Below are positions 36,878 through 45,520 of a stretch of 64,000 bases of DNA, in pieces; position 1 is the first letter of the stretch; every line of letters starts with the position of its first letter. Source of the DNA: Phenylobacterium sp. Root1290 (lineage in GTDB: Bacteria; Pseudomonadota; Alphaproteobacteria; Caulobacterales; Caulobacteraceae); assembly GCF_001425305.1 (NCBI RefSeq), contig NZ_LMEE01000001.1, positions 446,646-510,645 of the forward strand, read 5' to 3'. A program made the position numbers and the translations under genes. The notes beneath the pieces are model-generated. The model had not been told where the DNA came from. It saw nothing but the letters and a program-made list of their open reading frames with translations, and did not search any database.

Positions 36878-37828
36878 ATGTCGCTGCGGCAACGAATCCT
36901 GGATCTGCGCGAGGTCGATTGGGACCCGTCCCATTGGCTGCGCCTGGCGCTGCTGATCATGGGGCGCGCCCTGCGCCGGCTGTGGGGGCGCGACGTGATG
37001 CTCTACACGGGCGGGGTTTCGTTCTTCATCATGCTGGCGGTGTTTCCGGCGCTGGCGATCGCAATCGGGCTCTACAGTCTGCTGGCCGATCCGAATGGGG
37101 TGGCGCATCAGGCCGAAGCGCTAGCCCGGCTCATGCCCTCAGGCGCCCAGCACCTGTTCGAAGACGAGCTCGAACGGCTGGTGAGCACGCCGCTCCAGGC
37201 GGTGTCGGCGCAAAGCGGCGTGGCGCTGGTTGTCGGCGGATATGCGGCGCATCGCGGCTTCAAGGCTCTGCTTGCGGGGCTCTCGTTCATTCACGACGAG
37301 GAAGCGCCACGCGGGTTCCTGAGCTTTAACCTGCTGGCGCTGTTCGTGCTCATCGCCGCCTTCGCGATGCTGGCCTTCTTCTCGGTCGTCTTTTTCTACT
37401 TCCGCTTCGTGGCGGCTGCGTTCGGCCTGAAGCCGCTGGCAGGAGTGTCCTGGCTCTACAGCGAGTGGACGTGGGTGAGCTTTGGCCTGACCATCGCCAT
37501 GAGCCTGATCTACCGTTTCGCCATGTCGAGCCGGCCCGTCGCCTGGATGCCGTCGATCCTCGGTGGGCTGTCGGCGGCGACGCTCTGCATGTGCGTCTCC
37601 TGGGCCAGCGCTTTCTATGTCGAACAGGTCGCACACCTTGGCGCCACCTATGGCTCGGTGGCGGCCGTGGTGGTGTTCCTCATCTGGCTGTCGTGGAGCG
37701 TGAACGCCGTCTTCTTCGGCGGGGCGTTCGCCACCGAGATCGAGATTGCTGTCGCGCAGCGACGGGTGGCCGCGCTGCTTGATCTGCGCACCGATCCAGC
37801 TAGGCAGGCTTCTCGATCAGAAAACTAA
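36878..37828 (+). CDS. YihY/BrkB family inner-membrane protein
   Basis: A 316-residue polytopic membrane protein with about six helices. Family features are ALRRLWGRDVMLYTGGVSFFIMLAVFPALAI near residue 25-60, a LASTPL-like amphipathic part, FLSFNLLALFVLIAAFAMLAFF, and the conserved C-terminal YGSVAAVVVFLIWLSWSVNAVFFGGAF. Some family members were once called ribonuclease BN, an assignment later withdrawn; function remains unclear. ATG 36878 is used because upstream in-frame sequence is low complexity. The 3' end overlaps the convergent TusA-like gene by 29 bases. Confidence 0.9.
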   Translation: MSLRQRILDLREVDWDPSHWLRLALLIMGRALRRLWGRDVMLYTGGVSFFIMLAVFPALAIAIGLYSLLADPNGVAHQAEALARLMPSGAQHLFEDELERLVSTPLQAVSAQSGVALVVGGYAAHRGFKALLAGLSFIHDEEAPRGFLSFNLLALFVLIAAFAMLAFFSVVFFYFRFVAAAFGLKPLAGVSWLYSEWTWVSFGLTIAMSLIYRFAMSSRPVAWMPSILGGLSAATLCMCVSWASAFYVEQVAHLGATYGSVAAVVVFLIWLSWSVNAVFFGGAFATEIEIAVAQRRVAALLDLRTDPARQASRSEN

Positions 37829-38036
37829 GTGCGCCGTCGCCATCGGCGCCGCTCTCAAGCACCTGAAAGCCGGCGCCGGCCGCGAAGTGCGGAACGTCGA
37901 TCCGCGCCAGCGGGTCGTCTGCGAGCAGGCGTACCCGGGCGCCTGGCGGCGCATCCTCCAGCGCGCGCCGCAGGCGCAGCGTCGGCACCGGGCAACGATG
38001 TCCGCGGGCGTCCACGGTGATCTCGGCGGTAAACAT
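37800..38036 (-). CDS. TusA-like sulfur carrier protein
   Basis: A 78-residue SirA/TusA/YeeD-fold protein with the signature DARGHRCPVPTLRLRRAL, in which C15 of the CPVP motif would carry persulfide sulfur. A later strand pair (VRLLADDPLARIDVPHF) matches the family LATDPAA-D-P-F pattern. It may pass sulfur toward tRNA thiolation or other acceptors; no other tus genes are close. It overlaps the 3' end of the convergent YihY-like gene. Confidence 0.87.
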   Translation of the reverse strand: MFTAEITVDARGHRCPVPTLRLRRALEDAPPGARVRLLADDPLARIDVPHFAAGAGFQVLESGADGDGALSFLIEKPA

Positions 38037-38125
38037 CTTGTGGGGCCATACAGGCAGAAAGCCATGAACCCAAGCGGCGCCGTCGCGTTGTCGCTCACTT
38101 ACGCCAAACCTAGGGGGAAGGGCGC

Positions 38126-39559
38126 ATGGCCGAGAGTTTCACCACCAATGTCCCAGCCCGGCTCGACCGGCTTCCGTGGAGCCGCTTCCACTGGCTGGTG
38201 GTAGCGGCGCTGGGGATCACCTGGATCCTTGACGGTCTCGAAGTGACCCTGGTGGGCTCGCTCTCCCCCGCGATTTCCGAAGGCCTTGGCCTCACGACCA
38301 CCCAGATCGGTTTGTCGGGCAGCGCCTACATTCTCGGCGCCGTCCTGGGAGCGCTGGTGTTTGGGCGCCTCACGGACACCTTCGGTCGGCGACGGCTCTT
38401 CACCATCACGGTCGCCGTCTATCTGCTCGCCACCATCGCCACGGGCTTCGCCTGGGACTTCTGGTCGTTCCTGCTGTTTCGGTTTCTGACCGGGGCAGGG
38501 ATCGGGGGCGAGTACGGCGCAGTGAATTCGGCGATCCAGGAGCTGATTCCCGCTCGGCGGCGGGGCTACACCGATCTCGCCATCAACGGCAGCTTCTGGC
38601 TCGGTGCGGCGCTGGGCGCGATGGGGTCGCTGATCGTCCTGGATCCCGCGCTGGTCGATCAGGAGTGGGGCTGGCGCCTGGCCTTCATCATCGGCGGCCT
38701 GCTGGCCCTCATCGTCATCTACATCCGCCGCTACATTCCCGAGAGTCCGCGGTGGCTCATGACCCATGGTCATCCTGAGCAGGCGCTGGCGGTCGTCGAG
38801 ACGATCGAGGCGGCGGTGGAACGCGACACGGGACGCCCGCTTGGGCCGACCGACGAATTGCCCACCTTGCGCCTGCGTCCGATGCGGACTTCGTGGCTGG
38901 ACATCGCCCGCTCGCTGATCGTTCGCCACCCGAAGCGCACTGTACTGGGGCTCGTGCTGATGGCGACCCAGGCCTTCTGCTACAACGCGATCTTCTTCAC
39001 CTACGCGCTGATCCTGACCAAGTTCTACGAGGTTCCGGCAGCATCGATCGGCTGGTTCATCCTGCCGTTCGCAGCCGGGAACTTCCTGGGGCCGCTGCTG
39101 CTCGGGCACTTCTTCGACAGCGTCGGGCGTAAGCCGATGATCGCGCTGACCTACGGCGTGGCTGGGGCCTTGCTCTGCATAACCGGGTGGATGTTCGCCC
39201 AGGGCATGCTGACAGCCACCACGCAGACAGCCGCCTGGACGGTGATCTTCTTCTTCGCCTCGGCTGGGGCAAGCGCGGCCTATCTGACTGTCGGCGAAAG
39301 CTTCCCGCTGGAGACGCGCGCGGTCACCATCTCGCTGTTCTACGCCTTTGGGACCCTGCTGGGCGGCGTCGGCGGTCCTGCCTTGTTCGGCGCGCTGATC
39401 GACAGCGGGGCACGTGACCAGATCATGTGGGGCTACATGCTGGGCGGAGGGCTCATGCTGAGCGCCGCGGTCGTCGAGCTCTTCCTGGGCGTCGCCGCAG
39501 AGCGCAAGCCGCTGGAGGAGGTGTCCCCGCCGCTTTCGATCATCGACGACGCGCCTTAG
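38126..39559 (+). CDS. major facilitator superfamily transporter (metabolite:H+ symporter type)
   Basis: A 477-residue inner-membrane carrier with 12 predicted helices. Motif A of the first half is GRLTDTFGRRRLF, followed by RFLTGAGIGGEYGAVNSAIQE, which resembles sugar-porter and aromatic-acid/sialate symporter groups; RYIPESPRWLMTHG follows helix 6, and a second-half equivalent is DSVGRKPMIAL. A central cytoplasmic loop spans roughly residues 210-270. The substrate cannot be assigned. The stop codon overlaps the convergent CoA-transferase stop by 4 bases. Confidence 0.9.
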   Translation: MAESFTTNVPARLDRLPWSRFHWLVVAALGITWILDGLEVTLVGSLSPAISEGLGLTTTQIGLSGSAYILGAVLGALVFGRLTDTFGRRRLFTITVAVYLLATIATGFAWDFWSFLLFRFLTGAGIGGEYGAVNSAIQELIPARRRGYTDLAINGSFWLGAALGAMGSLIVLDPALVDQEWGWRLAFIIGGLLALIVIYIRRYIPESPRWLMTHGHPEQALAVVETIEAAVERDTGRPLGPTDELPTLRLRPMRTSWLDIARSLIVRHPKRTVLGLVLMATQAFCYNAIFFTYALILTKFYEVPAASIGWFILPFAAGNFLGPLLLGHFFDSVGRKPMIALTYGVAGALLCITGWMFAQGMLTATTQTAAWTVIFFFASAGASAAYLTVGESFPLETRAVTISLFYAFGTLLGGVGGPALFGALIDSGARDQIMWGYMLGGGLMLSAAVVELFLGVAAERKPLEEVSPPLSIIDDAP

Positions 39560-40983
39560 GCAGGCCAGGCGGCCGCATGAGCGCCTAGCGGCGTCGTCGG
39601 CCGGCTCCAACGCGCCGGCGTGGCGGACATCCGCACCGCCGGCCGCAGGTGCCTGACCGGACCAAAGCCCGAGGGGGAGCCGATCCGCCAGCCGTCGATC
39701 TCGGCGGGTGACGCCGGCTGCACCGCGCCCAACTCGCCCATGGACTTCAGCCCCAGGGCGCGTAGCCACATCGCGGTCTGTGCGAGCGAGACCCGCACGA
39801 GGTAGCTGCCGCCATATCGGGCGCGCCGCTCCAGCGCGATCATGGTCCCGAATGCCGCCAGGAAGCCGGTCGTGTAGTCCGCGACGGCGGCTGGTTGCAG
39901 CCTTGGTCCCGAGCCCCCGAAAGTCGCGCCGTGGATGTCCGCCATGCCGGTCGCCGTCTGCGCCAGCTGCTCCCAACCCGGCCGGTTGGCCCAGCGCCCT
40001 TCATGGCCGTACGCGTTGATAGAGGTGTAGACGATGCCCGGTCGAAGCCTCGCAAGGTCGAGAGGGCCAAGACCCATTCGCTCCAGTGAGCCAAGCCTGT
40101 AGCCCTGGCTGAACACGTCCGCCTCGGCGACCAGTTCCTTGAGCCGGGCCAGTTGCGCCGGGTCCGTCAGATCGAGCCAGGCCGAAAGCTTGCCGTGTCC
40201 GACATCGCTGATGAAGAACTCCGTCGCCGGGAGGTTCGGCGAGGCGATGTAGAGCACGTCCGCGCCATGCTGAGCCAAGGTCCGCCCGCAGGTCGGTCCA
40301 GCCAGGACGCGAGTCAGGTCGAGGGTGCGGACGCCGGACAGAGGCGTGTCGCCAGAGGCCGGCAAAGGCATCGGTGGGCCATCGGCGATCTTCACGACCT
40401 CGACAAGAGGACGCGCGGCGAGGATGCGGCCCTGTTCGGACTGGTCCCACTCCTCGGCTGTACGCGCCATCGCGCCGCAGACGCCCGCCTCCGCGATGGC
40501 GTTCTCCAGATCCATGGCTGTCCAGGTCTTGGCCGTCGCCGCGACCGCCGCTGCATCGGCAGGCGAACCGAGCAGCTTGTGGAGTTTGGCCGCGCTGCTG
40601 GGAAAGCTCGGGTGAAGGAAGACGTGCCGGCCGTCCTTGGTCTCAAAGAAGCCCATTGCGGGGGTGCCGCGTCCGCCGCCGCCGGCGTCGTCGGGACGGA
40701 GCGGCGGGGCGCGGGCGGGGTCCTCGAAGACCTGCAGGGCGAAGCTCACGAGCGCGGCGCCGGCTTCGCGCGGCGACACGGCGACCTCCTGGCTCTGTCT
40801 GGTCCGCATGGTCCAGAGATCGGCGGCCAGCGTTCCGATCGCGGCCAGCGTGGCGGCGGCCGCCGCCTCGGCGTGGAAGCGGGTGTTCATCGCCGCCGGT
40901 TCGTCGGCGATGGAGACGAAAGCGGGTCTTGGCCGCCCAGCCAGATGCATCAGTTGATCGAACGCGCGGTCAGCCGGGGTCAT
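39556..40983 (-). CDS. CaiB/BaiF family CoA-transferase-like protein, long form
   Basis: A 475-residue protein of the family III CoA-transferase fold. The second half, from about residue 215, has SGVRTLDLTRVLAGPTCGRTLAQHGADVLYI, then DVFSQGYRLGSLERMGLGPLDLARLRPGIVY, the usual order. The first 210 residues appear to be a second, divergent part (GFFETKDGRHVFLHPSFP) so the chain is longer than the 380-400 residue norm. ATG 40983 follows AGGAGG at 7 bases. A CoA acceptor is not predictable. An initial hydrolase-like alternative is unlikely given the motifs. Confidence 0.85.
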   Translation of the reverse strand: MTPADRAFDQLMHLAGRPRPAFVSIADEPAAMNTRFHAEAAAAATLAAIGTLAADLWTMRTRQSQEVAVSPREAGAALVSFALQVFEDPARAPPLRPDDAGGGGRGTPAMGFFETKDGRHVFLHPSFPSSAAKLHKLLGSPADAAAVAATAKTWTAMDLENAIAEAGVCGAMARTAEEWDQSEQGRILAARPLVEVVKIADGPPMPLPASGDTPLSGVRTLDLTRVLAGPTCGRTLAQHGADVLYIASPNLPATEFFISDVGHGKLSAWLDLTDPAQLARLKELVAEADVFSQGYRLGSLERMGLGPLDLARLRPGIVYTSINAYGHEGRWANRPGWEQLAQTATGMADIHGATFGGSGPRLQPAAVADYTTGFLAAFGTMIALERRARYGGSYLVRVSLAQTAMWLRALGLKSMGELGAVQPASPAEIDGWRIGSPSGFGPVRHLRPAVRMSATPARWSRPTTPLGAHAAAWPA

Positions 40984-41105
40984 GAGGACGCCTCCTGCCG
41001 AATCCATAGAGGCGGCGCGGCGGCGTCCGCAACCGATCTGGTCGCGAGAAGCGCCTGGTTTGGGCTAGGTTGGCGGCACGAAGGGCCAGCGACAGGGGAG
41101 AGTCG

Positions 41106-41717
41106 ATGAACGTCATCAGCACGACCGACCAATTGGAGGCGCTCTATGGCGTTCCCGGCGAGAGCTCGACCGTCAAGGAAGCCGACTGGATCACGCCGCA
41201 GTACCGGACGTTGATCGAGGCGTCCCCGTTTGTCGCCCTGGCCACGGCGGGGCCAGAGGGACTCGATTGCTCGCCCCGGGGCGACGCGGGCTGTGCGGTC
41301 CGGATCGTCGATGAGCGGACGGTGATGATGCCCGACCGTCGCGGCAACAATCGCTGCGACTCGCTGCGCAATATCGTTCGCGATCCGCGTGTGGCGCTGA
41401 TGTTCCTGATCCCTGGATCGGGCACCATCATGCGGATGTATGGGCAGGCTCATCTTTCGATCGAGCCGGAGCTGCTCAGTTCGTTCGCCGTGAAGGGCCA
41501 GGCGCCTCGGTCGGTGATCGTGATCAAGGTCGAGCGCGTCTATTTCCAGTGCGCTCGCGCAGTCGTCCGCTCCGAGCTCTGGAACCCCGAGCGCTTTGTC
41601 GATCCGACGACCTTGCCGACGCCCGGCGACATCCTGGCCGAGATGTCGGAGGCCCGGGTCGGCGGCCGCGCCTATGACGAGGAATGGCCTGAGCGGGCCG
41701 CCCAAACCATGTGGTGA
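41106..41717 (+). CDS. pyridoxamine-5'-phosphate-oxidase-fold flavoprotein (MSMEG_1061-like)
   Basis: A 203-residue split-barrel protein. The core shows PFVALATAGPEGLDCSPRGDAG, MMPDRRGNNRCDSLRNIVRDPRVALMFLIPG and GTIMRMYGQAHLS, as in FMN-dependent PPOX-type proteins of the MSMEG_1061 group. A C-terminal segment with CARAVVRSELWNPE is also typical. Its redox substrate is unknown; it is not the vitamin B6 enzyme PdxH itself. GGGGAG precedes ATG 41106. It converges on rsuA with a 4-base gap. Confidence 0.85.
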   Translation: MNVISTTDQLEALYGVPGESSTVKEADWITPQYRTLIEASPFVALATAGPEGLDCSPRGDAGCAVRIVDERTVMMPDRRGNNRCDSLRNIVRDPRVALMFLIPGSGTIMRMYGQAHLSIEPELLSSFAVKGQAPRSVIVIKVERVYFQCARAVVRSELWNPERFVDPTTLPTPGDILAEMSEARVGGRAYDEEWPERAAQTMW

Positions 41718-41721
41718 AGGC

Positions 41722-42459
41722 TCAGGCCGCGAACACCTGCTCGGCGATGTCGGCAGGTAGGACGCGGAAGTCCCCGGCCTCAAGGTCGTCAGGCAGGCTC
41801 AGCCCTCCGATCCGGTCGCGGTGCAGGCCGTTCACGTGATTGCCGACCGCCGCGAACATCCGGCGGACCTGATGGTAGCGGCCTTCTTCAATCAACAGCC
41901 GGGCCCGGCGCTCGCCGAGCGGTTCCAGGATCGCCGGCAGCAACGGCTTTTCTTCGCCCTCGAGCATCATGGTCCCGGCGCCGAAGATCTCGCCTTCATG
42001 GCCTTCCAGAGGGCGATCGAGGTCGGCGATGTAGCTCTTCTGCACGTGACGGCGAGGCGAGATCACCCGGTGCAGGAAGTCGCCATTGTCAGTGATCAGC
42101 AGCAGGCCGGACGTCTCCTTGTCCAACCGGCCGACGCTGGACAGCGCCGGGTCGCGAACCCGCCAGCGCGGCGGCAGCAGGTCATAGATCCTGTCGCCGT
42201 ACTCCTTGTGGGAGCAGACGACGCCCAGCGGCTTGTGCATCATCACCACCATCGGCGGAGGCGGGTCGACCGGCTTGCCCATGACCTGCATCCGCTGGGG
42301 AAGGTCCGCGCCGATGGCGATCCGTGCGCCGGCGTCGGTCAGCGCGACGCCATCCAGGACGATCTCGCGGGCGGCGACCAGACCATGCATCTCCTTGCGG
42401 CTGCCATAGCCCAGGTTGGAGAGCAGTCGGTCCAGCCTCATGGTCGGAGTCTTGCTCAT
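41722..42459 (-). CDS. rsuA: 16S rRNA pseudouridine synthase RsuA-like
   Basis: A 245-residue RNA-modifying enzyme. An S4 RNA-binding domain (about 7-60, RLDRLLSNLGYGSRKEMHGLV) precedes the catalytic domain, where GRLDKETSGLLLITDNG contains the catalytic D113. KPLGVVCSHKE and the C-terminal EGRYHQVRRMFAAVGNHV complete the RsuA/RluB/E/F signature. RsuA makes pseudouridine 516 in 16S rRNA; RluE-like activity on 23S rRNA is an alternative. The start overlaps the stop of the upstream rsmC-like gene by 4 bases. Confidence 0.9.
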   Translation of the reverse strand: MSKTPTMRLDRLLSNLGYGSRKEMHGLVAAREIVLDGVALTDAGARIAIGADLPQRMQVMGKPVDPPPPMVVMMHKPLGVVCSHKEYGDRIYDLLPPRWRVRDPALSSVGRLDKETSGLLLITDNGDFLHRVISPRRHVQKSYIADLDRPLEGHEGEIFGAGTMMLEGEEKPLLPAILEPLGERRARLLIEEGRYHQVRRMFAAVGNHVNGLHRDRIGGLSLPDDLEAGDFRVLPADIAEQVFAA

Positions 42460-43358
42460 CGCCGGGCCTCATAGATCTTGTAGCCGCCGCCGTCGGCGAT
42501 GGGCTTCACGGCCTTGAACGCCTCGTTCAGCGCGGCCTCGTAGGGCAGGTGGCGGTTGGCGGTGAGCCACAGGCTGCCGCCCGGCCGCAGCGCGGTCGCC
42601 GCCGCGCGGATGAAGGCCTGGCCCAGCATGCGGTCCTCTTGCCCTCCATCGTGGAAGGGAGGGTTCATGACCACGAAATCCAGACCCGAAAGTTCTTTGG
42701 CGGCGGTCCGCACGTCGGCCCAGACGAACGCGGCGCGCGTGTCGACCACGTTATGTCTCGCACAGTCGACCGCTCGTCGATCCAGATCGATCAGGGTCAG
42801 CGCCGTCACGTCGGCCGAGGTCAACACCGCTCGCGACAGCCAGCCGACTCCGCAGCCGAAGTCCGCGCCCGCGCCGGTAAGCTGAGGCAGATTCTTGAGG
42901 AGGAGATCGCTGCCCGGATCCAGCCGATCCCAGCTGAACACCCCGGGCTGCGACCACAGCCCAACCGGCAGGATGCGCGGCGCGCCTTCCAGCAAGGCGC
43001 CGGTGAGCTCCAGGGCGGTGGAGGGCCGTTCAACCTCGCAGATGCGGTGATGCCGCCGCGATGTCTCGGCGACCTCGCAGCCGAACGCCGTAAGCGTCTT
43101 TTTCAGACGCAGGCCGCCACGATCCTTCGGCGCAGCGGCAGCCAGCGTGCCGCCGGGCCGGAGCACGCGCAGCGCCTGCGCCAAGAGATACCGCGCCTCC
43201 ACCGCGCCGCCGGGGACCAGCAACGCGATCTCGTCCAGGCTGGCTTCGGCCAGGCTCGCGATGTCCGTCGATCCGGGGAACAGCGGCGAAAGCTGCGCGG
43301 CGCCCTTGGGCGTCTCGATGACGTCGAGGGGCGGGCTTCCATAGACGGCGGCGGGCAA
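42456..43358 (-). CDS. rsmC: RsmC/RlmG-type rRNA (guanine-N2) methyltransferase
   Basis: A 300-residue protein with the two-domain architecture of RsmC: a degenerate N-terminal methyltransferase-like half (about 1-120) and a catalytic C-terminal MTS domain. The SAM motif is GAGADFGCGVGWLSRAV near 163-177 and the guanine-binding catalytic motif is NPPFH at 232-236. RsmC methylates G1207 of 16S rRNA. Coupling (ATGA) to rsuA, another 16S modifier, supports a small-subunit target. Confidence 0.9.
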   Translation of the reverse strand: MPAAVYGSPPLDVIETPKGAAQLSPLFPGSTDIASLAEASLDEIALLVPGGAVEARYLLAQALRVLRPGGTLAAAAPKDRGGLRLKKTLTAFGCEVAETSRRHHRICEVERPSTALELTGALLEGAPRILPVGLWSQPGVFSWDRLDPGSDLLLKNLPQLTGAGADFGCGVGWLSRAVLTSADVTALTLIDLDRRAVDCARHNVVDTRAAFVWADVRTAAKELSGLDFVVMNPPFHDGGQEDRMLGQAFIRAAATALRPGGSLWLTANRHLPYEAALNEAFKAVKPIADGGGYKIYEARR

Positions 43359-43464
43359 GGGCAGGTTCCGGGGCGGCGAATCTTAAGGCGGCATCTTTAG
43401 CCCGTCGCAATCGGACACCGAAGTTGAGTTGGCGGCCGGGCGCGGCGGGTCCACGTCTCTTGGC

Positions 43465-44262
43465 ATGCTCAGCATCCATCCGACAGCCGTTGTCGCGCCC
43501 GGCGCCCAGATCCATCCGACCTGCGAAGTCGGTCCGTACGCCGTTATCGGCCCTCACGTCCAACTGGGGCCAGGCAATGTCGTGGGACCGCATGCCGTGC
43601 TCGACGGAAACACGAGCATCGGCGCGGGCAACCGCTTCCACGCTTCATGTTCGATTGGAGGCAGCCCGCAGATCACTGGCCGGGCAGGGGATGTCGGGCG
43701 CCTGATCATCGGCGATGACAACGTGTTCCGTGAGTTCGTCACGGTCCATGCGGGCGGAGAGGCGGTGACCACGATCGGCTCGCGGGGCCTGTTCATGGCG
43801 ACCGCGCATGTCGCCCACGACTGCGTGCTGGGCGACGATATCGTCATGGCCAACGGCGCGACGCTCGGCGGCCATGTCGTGATCGGAGACCGGGCCCAGC
43901 TCAGCGGACTTTGCGCGGTGCATCAGCACGTCCGGATCGGCGAGCTCGCCTTCGTCGCCGGCGGCGCCATCGTGACCCAGGACGTGGCCCCCTACTGCCT
44001 CGTACAGGGCGACCGGGCGAAGCTGGTGTCGTTGAACGCCGTGGGACTTCGACGGGCGGGTCTTGGCGCGCAGGACGTCGGCCGTCTCAAGCGCACCTTC
44101 CGGACCTTGTTCCACGGGCAGGGCGGGCTCGCTGAACGCATGGCCGCCGCCGAGGCCTTGGAGCCGTCCGACGATCGCACCGTTCGCCTGCTGGCGTTCA
44201 TGCGCGACAGCGTTCGGGGCGTGATCGCCACGCCACGTCGACATCTTCCGGCAGCGGCCTAA
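43465..44262 (+). CDS. LpxA-family acyl-ACP:UDP-GlcNAc O-acyltransferase, probable paralog outside the lpx operon
   Basis: A 265-residue left-handed beta-helix protein built of hexapeptide repeats (IHPTAVVAPGAQIHPTCEVG onward). The catalytic base of LpxA is retained as H118 in HVAHDC, and ATLGGHVVIGD, VHQHVRIGE and VAPYCLVQGDRAKLVSLN follow the LpxA order, including the C-terminal helical domain. The E. coli-type segment IGEVNQDLKYAGEPT is replaced by a shorter IGGSPQITGRAGD, and HRGT by HAGG, so substrate or chain specificity may differ. It is not beside lpxD, fabZ or lpxB as lpxA usually is, but next to an FtsZ paralog. It may be the sole LpxA if the genome lacks another. Confidence 0.83.
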   Translation: MLSIHPTAVVAPGAQIHPTCEVGPYAVIGPHVQLGPGNVVGPHAVLDGNTSIGAGNRFHASCSIGGSPQITGRAGDVGRLIIGDDNVFREFVTVHAGGEAVTTIGSRGLFMATAHVAHDCVLGDDIVMANGATLGGHVVIGDRAQLSGLCAVHQHVRIGELAFVAGGAIVTQDVAPYCLVQGDRAKLVSLNAVGLRRAGLGAQDVGRLKRTFRTLFHGQGGLAERMAAAEALEPSDDRTVRLLAFMRDSVRGVIATPRRHLPAAA

Positions 44263-44430
44263 AGCGTCACAACACGCCCCCGCTTGCTGTTTGTGCCGCA
44301 ATGGGTCAAGTCGTGTCTCCGTGCCCGGGGGCTCGAGTCCGGTTTGCACCACATTCCTGTGGAACTGCTCCGCGCTTGATTGTGGAATCGCCGGCGGTCA
44401 CGGCAGGGACGTACGAGGAGTTTTGCCAAC

Positions 44431-45504
44431 ATGTCAGTGTCACCCCCGAACGGAACGCGCCCGGCGGTCAGCCAATTGAAGCCCCGGATCGTCGTGTTCG
44501 GTGTGGGCGGCGCGGGCGTCAACGCGGTCAACAACATGATCGAGTCGGGCCTCGAGGGCGTCGACTTCGTCGTGGCCAACACCGACGCCCAGCAGCTGTC
44601 GCTATCGCTGGCCAGCCAGCGGATCCAGCTCGGCGTGCGCGTGACGCAAGGCCTGGGCGCGGGCGCCAATCCGAACGCCGGGCTGAGTGCTGCTGAAGAG
44701 TCGGCCGAGGACATCATCCGTTACCTCGATGGTGCGGACATGGTCTTCATCACCGCCGGAATGGGCGGGGGCACCGGCACGGGCGCCGCGCCGTTCGTGG
44801 CCCGCTGCGCCCGTGAGCGCGGCATCCTTACGGTCGGCGTGGTCTCCAAGCCCTTCCGCTTCGAGGGCCGCCATCGCATGCGCCTGGCCGAAGCCGGCCT
44901 GCAGGAGCTGCAGCAGTACGTCGACACCTCGATCATCGTGCCGAACCAGAACCTGTTCCGCGTGGCCACCGAGCAGACGACCTTCGCCGAGGCCTTCGGG
45001 ATGGCTGACCAGGTGCTGCATTCGGGCGTGCGCTCGATCACCGACCTGATGGTGCTTCCGGGCCTGATCAACCTCGACTTCGCCGACGTGCTCAGCGTCA
45101 TGGGCGGGATGGGCAACGCGATGATGGGCACGGGCGAAGCCGTCGGCGCCGATCGCGCCGCGGTTGCGGCTCAGAACGCGATCCAGAACCCGCTGCTGGA
45201 CGAGACCTCGCTGGCGGGCGCCAAGGCCGTCCTGATCAACGTGACCGGCGGCACCGACATGACCCTGCTGGAGGTCGACGAGGCGGCGAACGTCATTTCC
45301 GACCAGGTGGATCCCGACGGCAACATCATCTTTGGCGCGGCCTTCGATCCGTCGCTTGAGGGCAGGCTGCGGGTTTCGGTCGTTGCGACGGGCATGAACA
45401 TGGTCAATGGCGGCGAAGCGGCGCCGGCGAGCGCGCCGACGCAGGCTCCCTCGGCGACCCAGGACCCCTCGGGGGCCTCGTCGACCCCGCGCCGCTTCTG
45501 GTGA
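44431..45504 (+). CDS. FtsZ paralog lacking the C-terminal linker and conserved C-terminal peptide
   Basis: A 357-residue tubulin-family GTPase. The signature GGGTGTGAA is at 112-120, the T7 catalytic loop NLDFADV at 214-220, and ANTDAQQL at 49-56; resemblance to Caulobacter FtsZ continues to ATGM near 322. The T1 loop reads GGAGVNAV (V30 where FtsZ has Gly), and [15 protein letters not shown] replaces the usual ADVRTVMTEMGKAMM. Only about 36 Ala/Pro/Ser-rich residues follow the core, ending RRFW. The long linker and the terminal peptide that binds FtsA and other partners are missing. The gene is not in a dcw cluster. GAGGAG lies 12 bases before the ATG. Rhizobial FtsZ2 is a comparable short paralog. 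Confidence 0.92.
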   Translation: MSVSPPNGTRPAVSQLKPRIVVFGVGGAGVNAVNNMIESGLEGVDFVVANTDAQQLSLSLASQRIQLGVRVTQGLGAGANPNAGLSAAEESAEDIIRYLDGADMVFITAGMGGGTGTGAAPFVARCARERGILTVGVVSKPFRFEGRHRMRLAEAGLQELQQYVDTSIIVPNQNLFRVATEQTTFAEAFGMADQVLHSGVRSITDLMVLPGLINLDFADVLSVMGGMGNAMMGTGEAVGADRAAVAAQNAIQNPLLDETSLAGAKAVLINVTGGTDMTLLEVDEAANVISDQVDPDGNIIFGAAFDPSLEGRLRVSVVATGMNMVNGGEAAPASAPTQAPSATQDPSGASSTPRRFW

Positions 45505-45520
45505 CGCGGGACGGCGGCGA

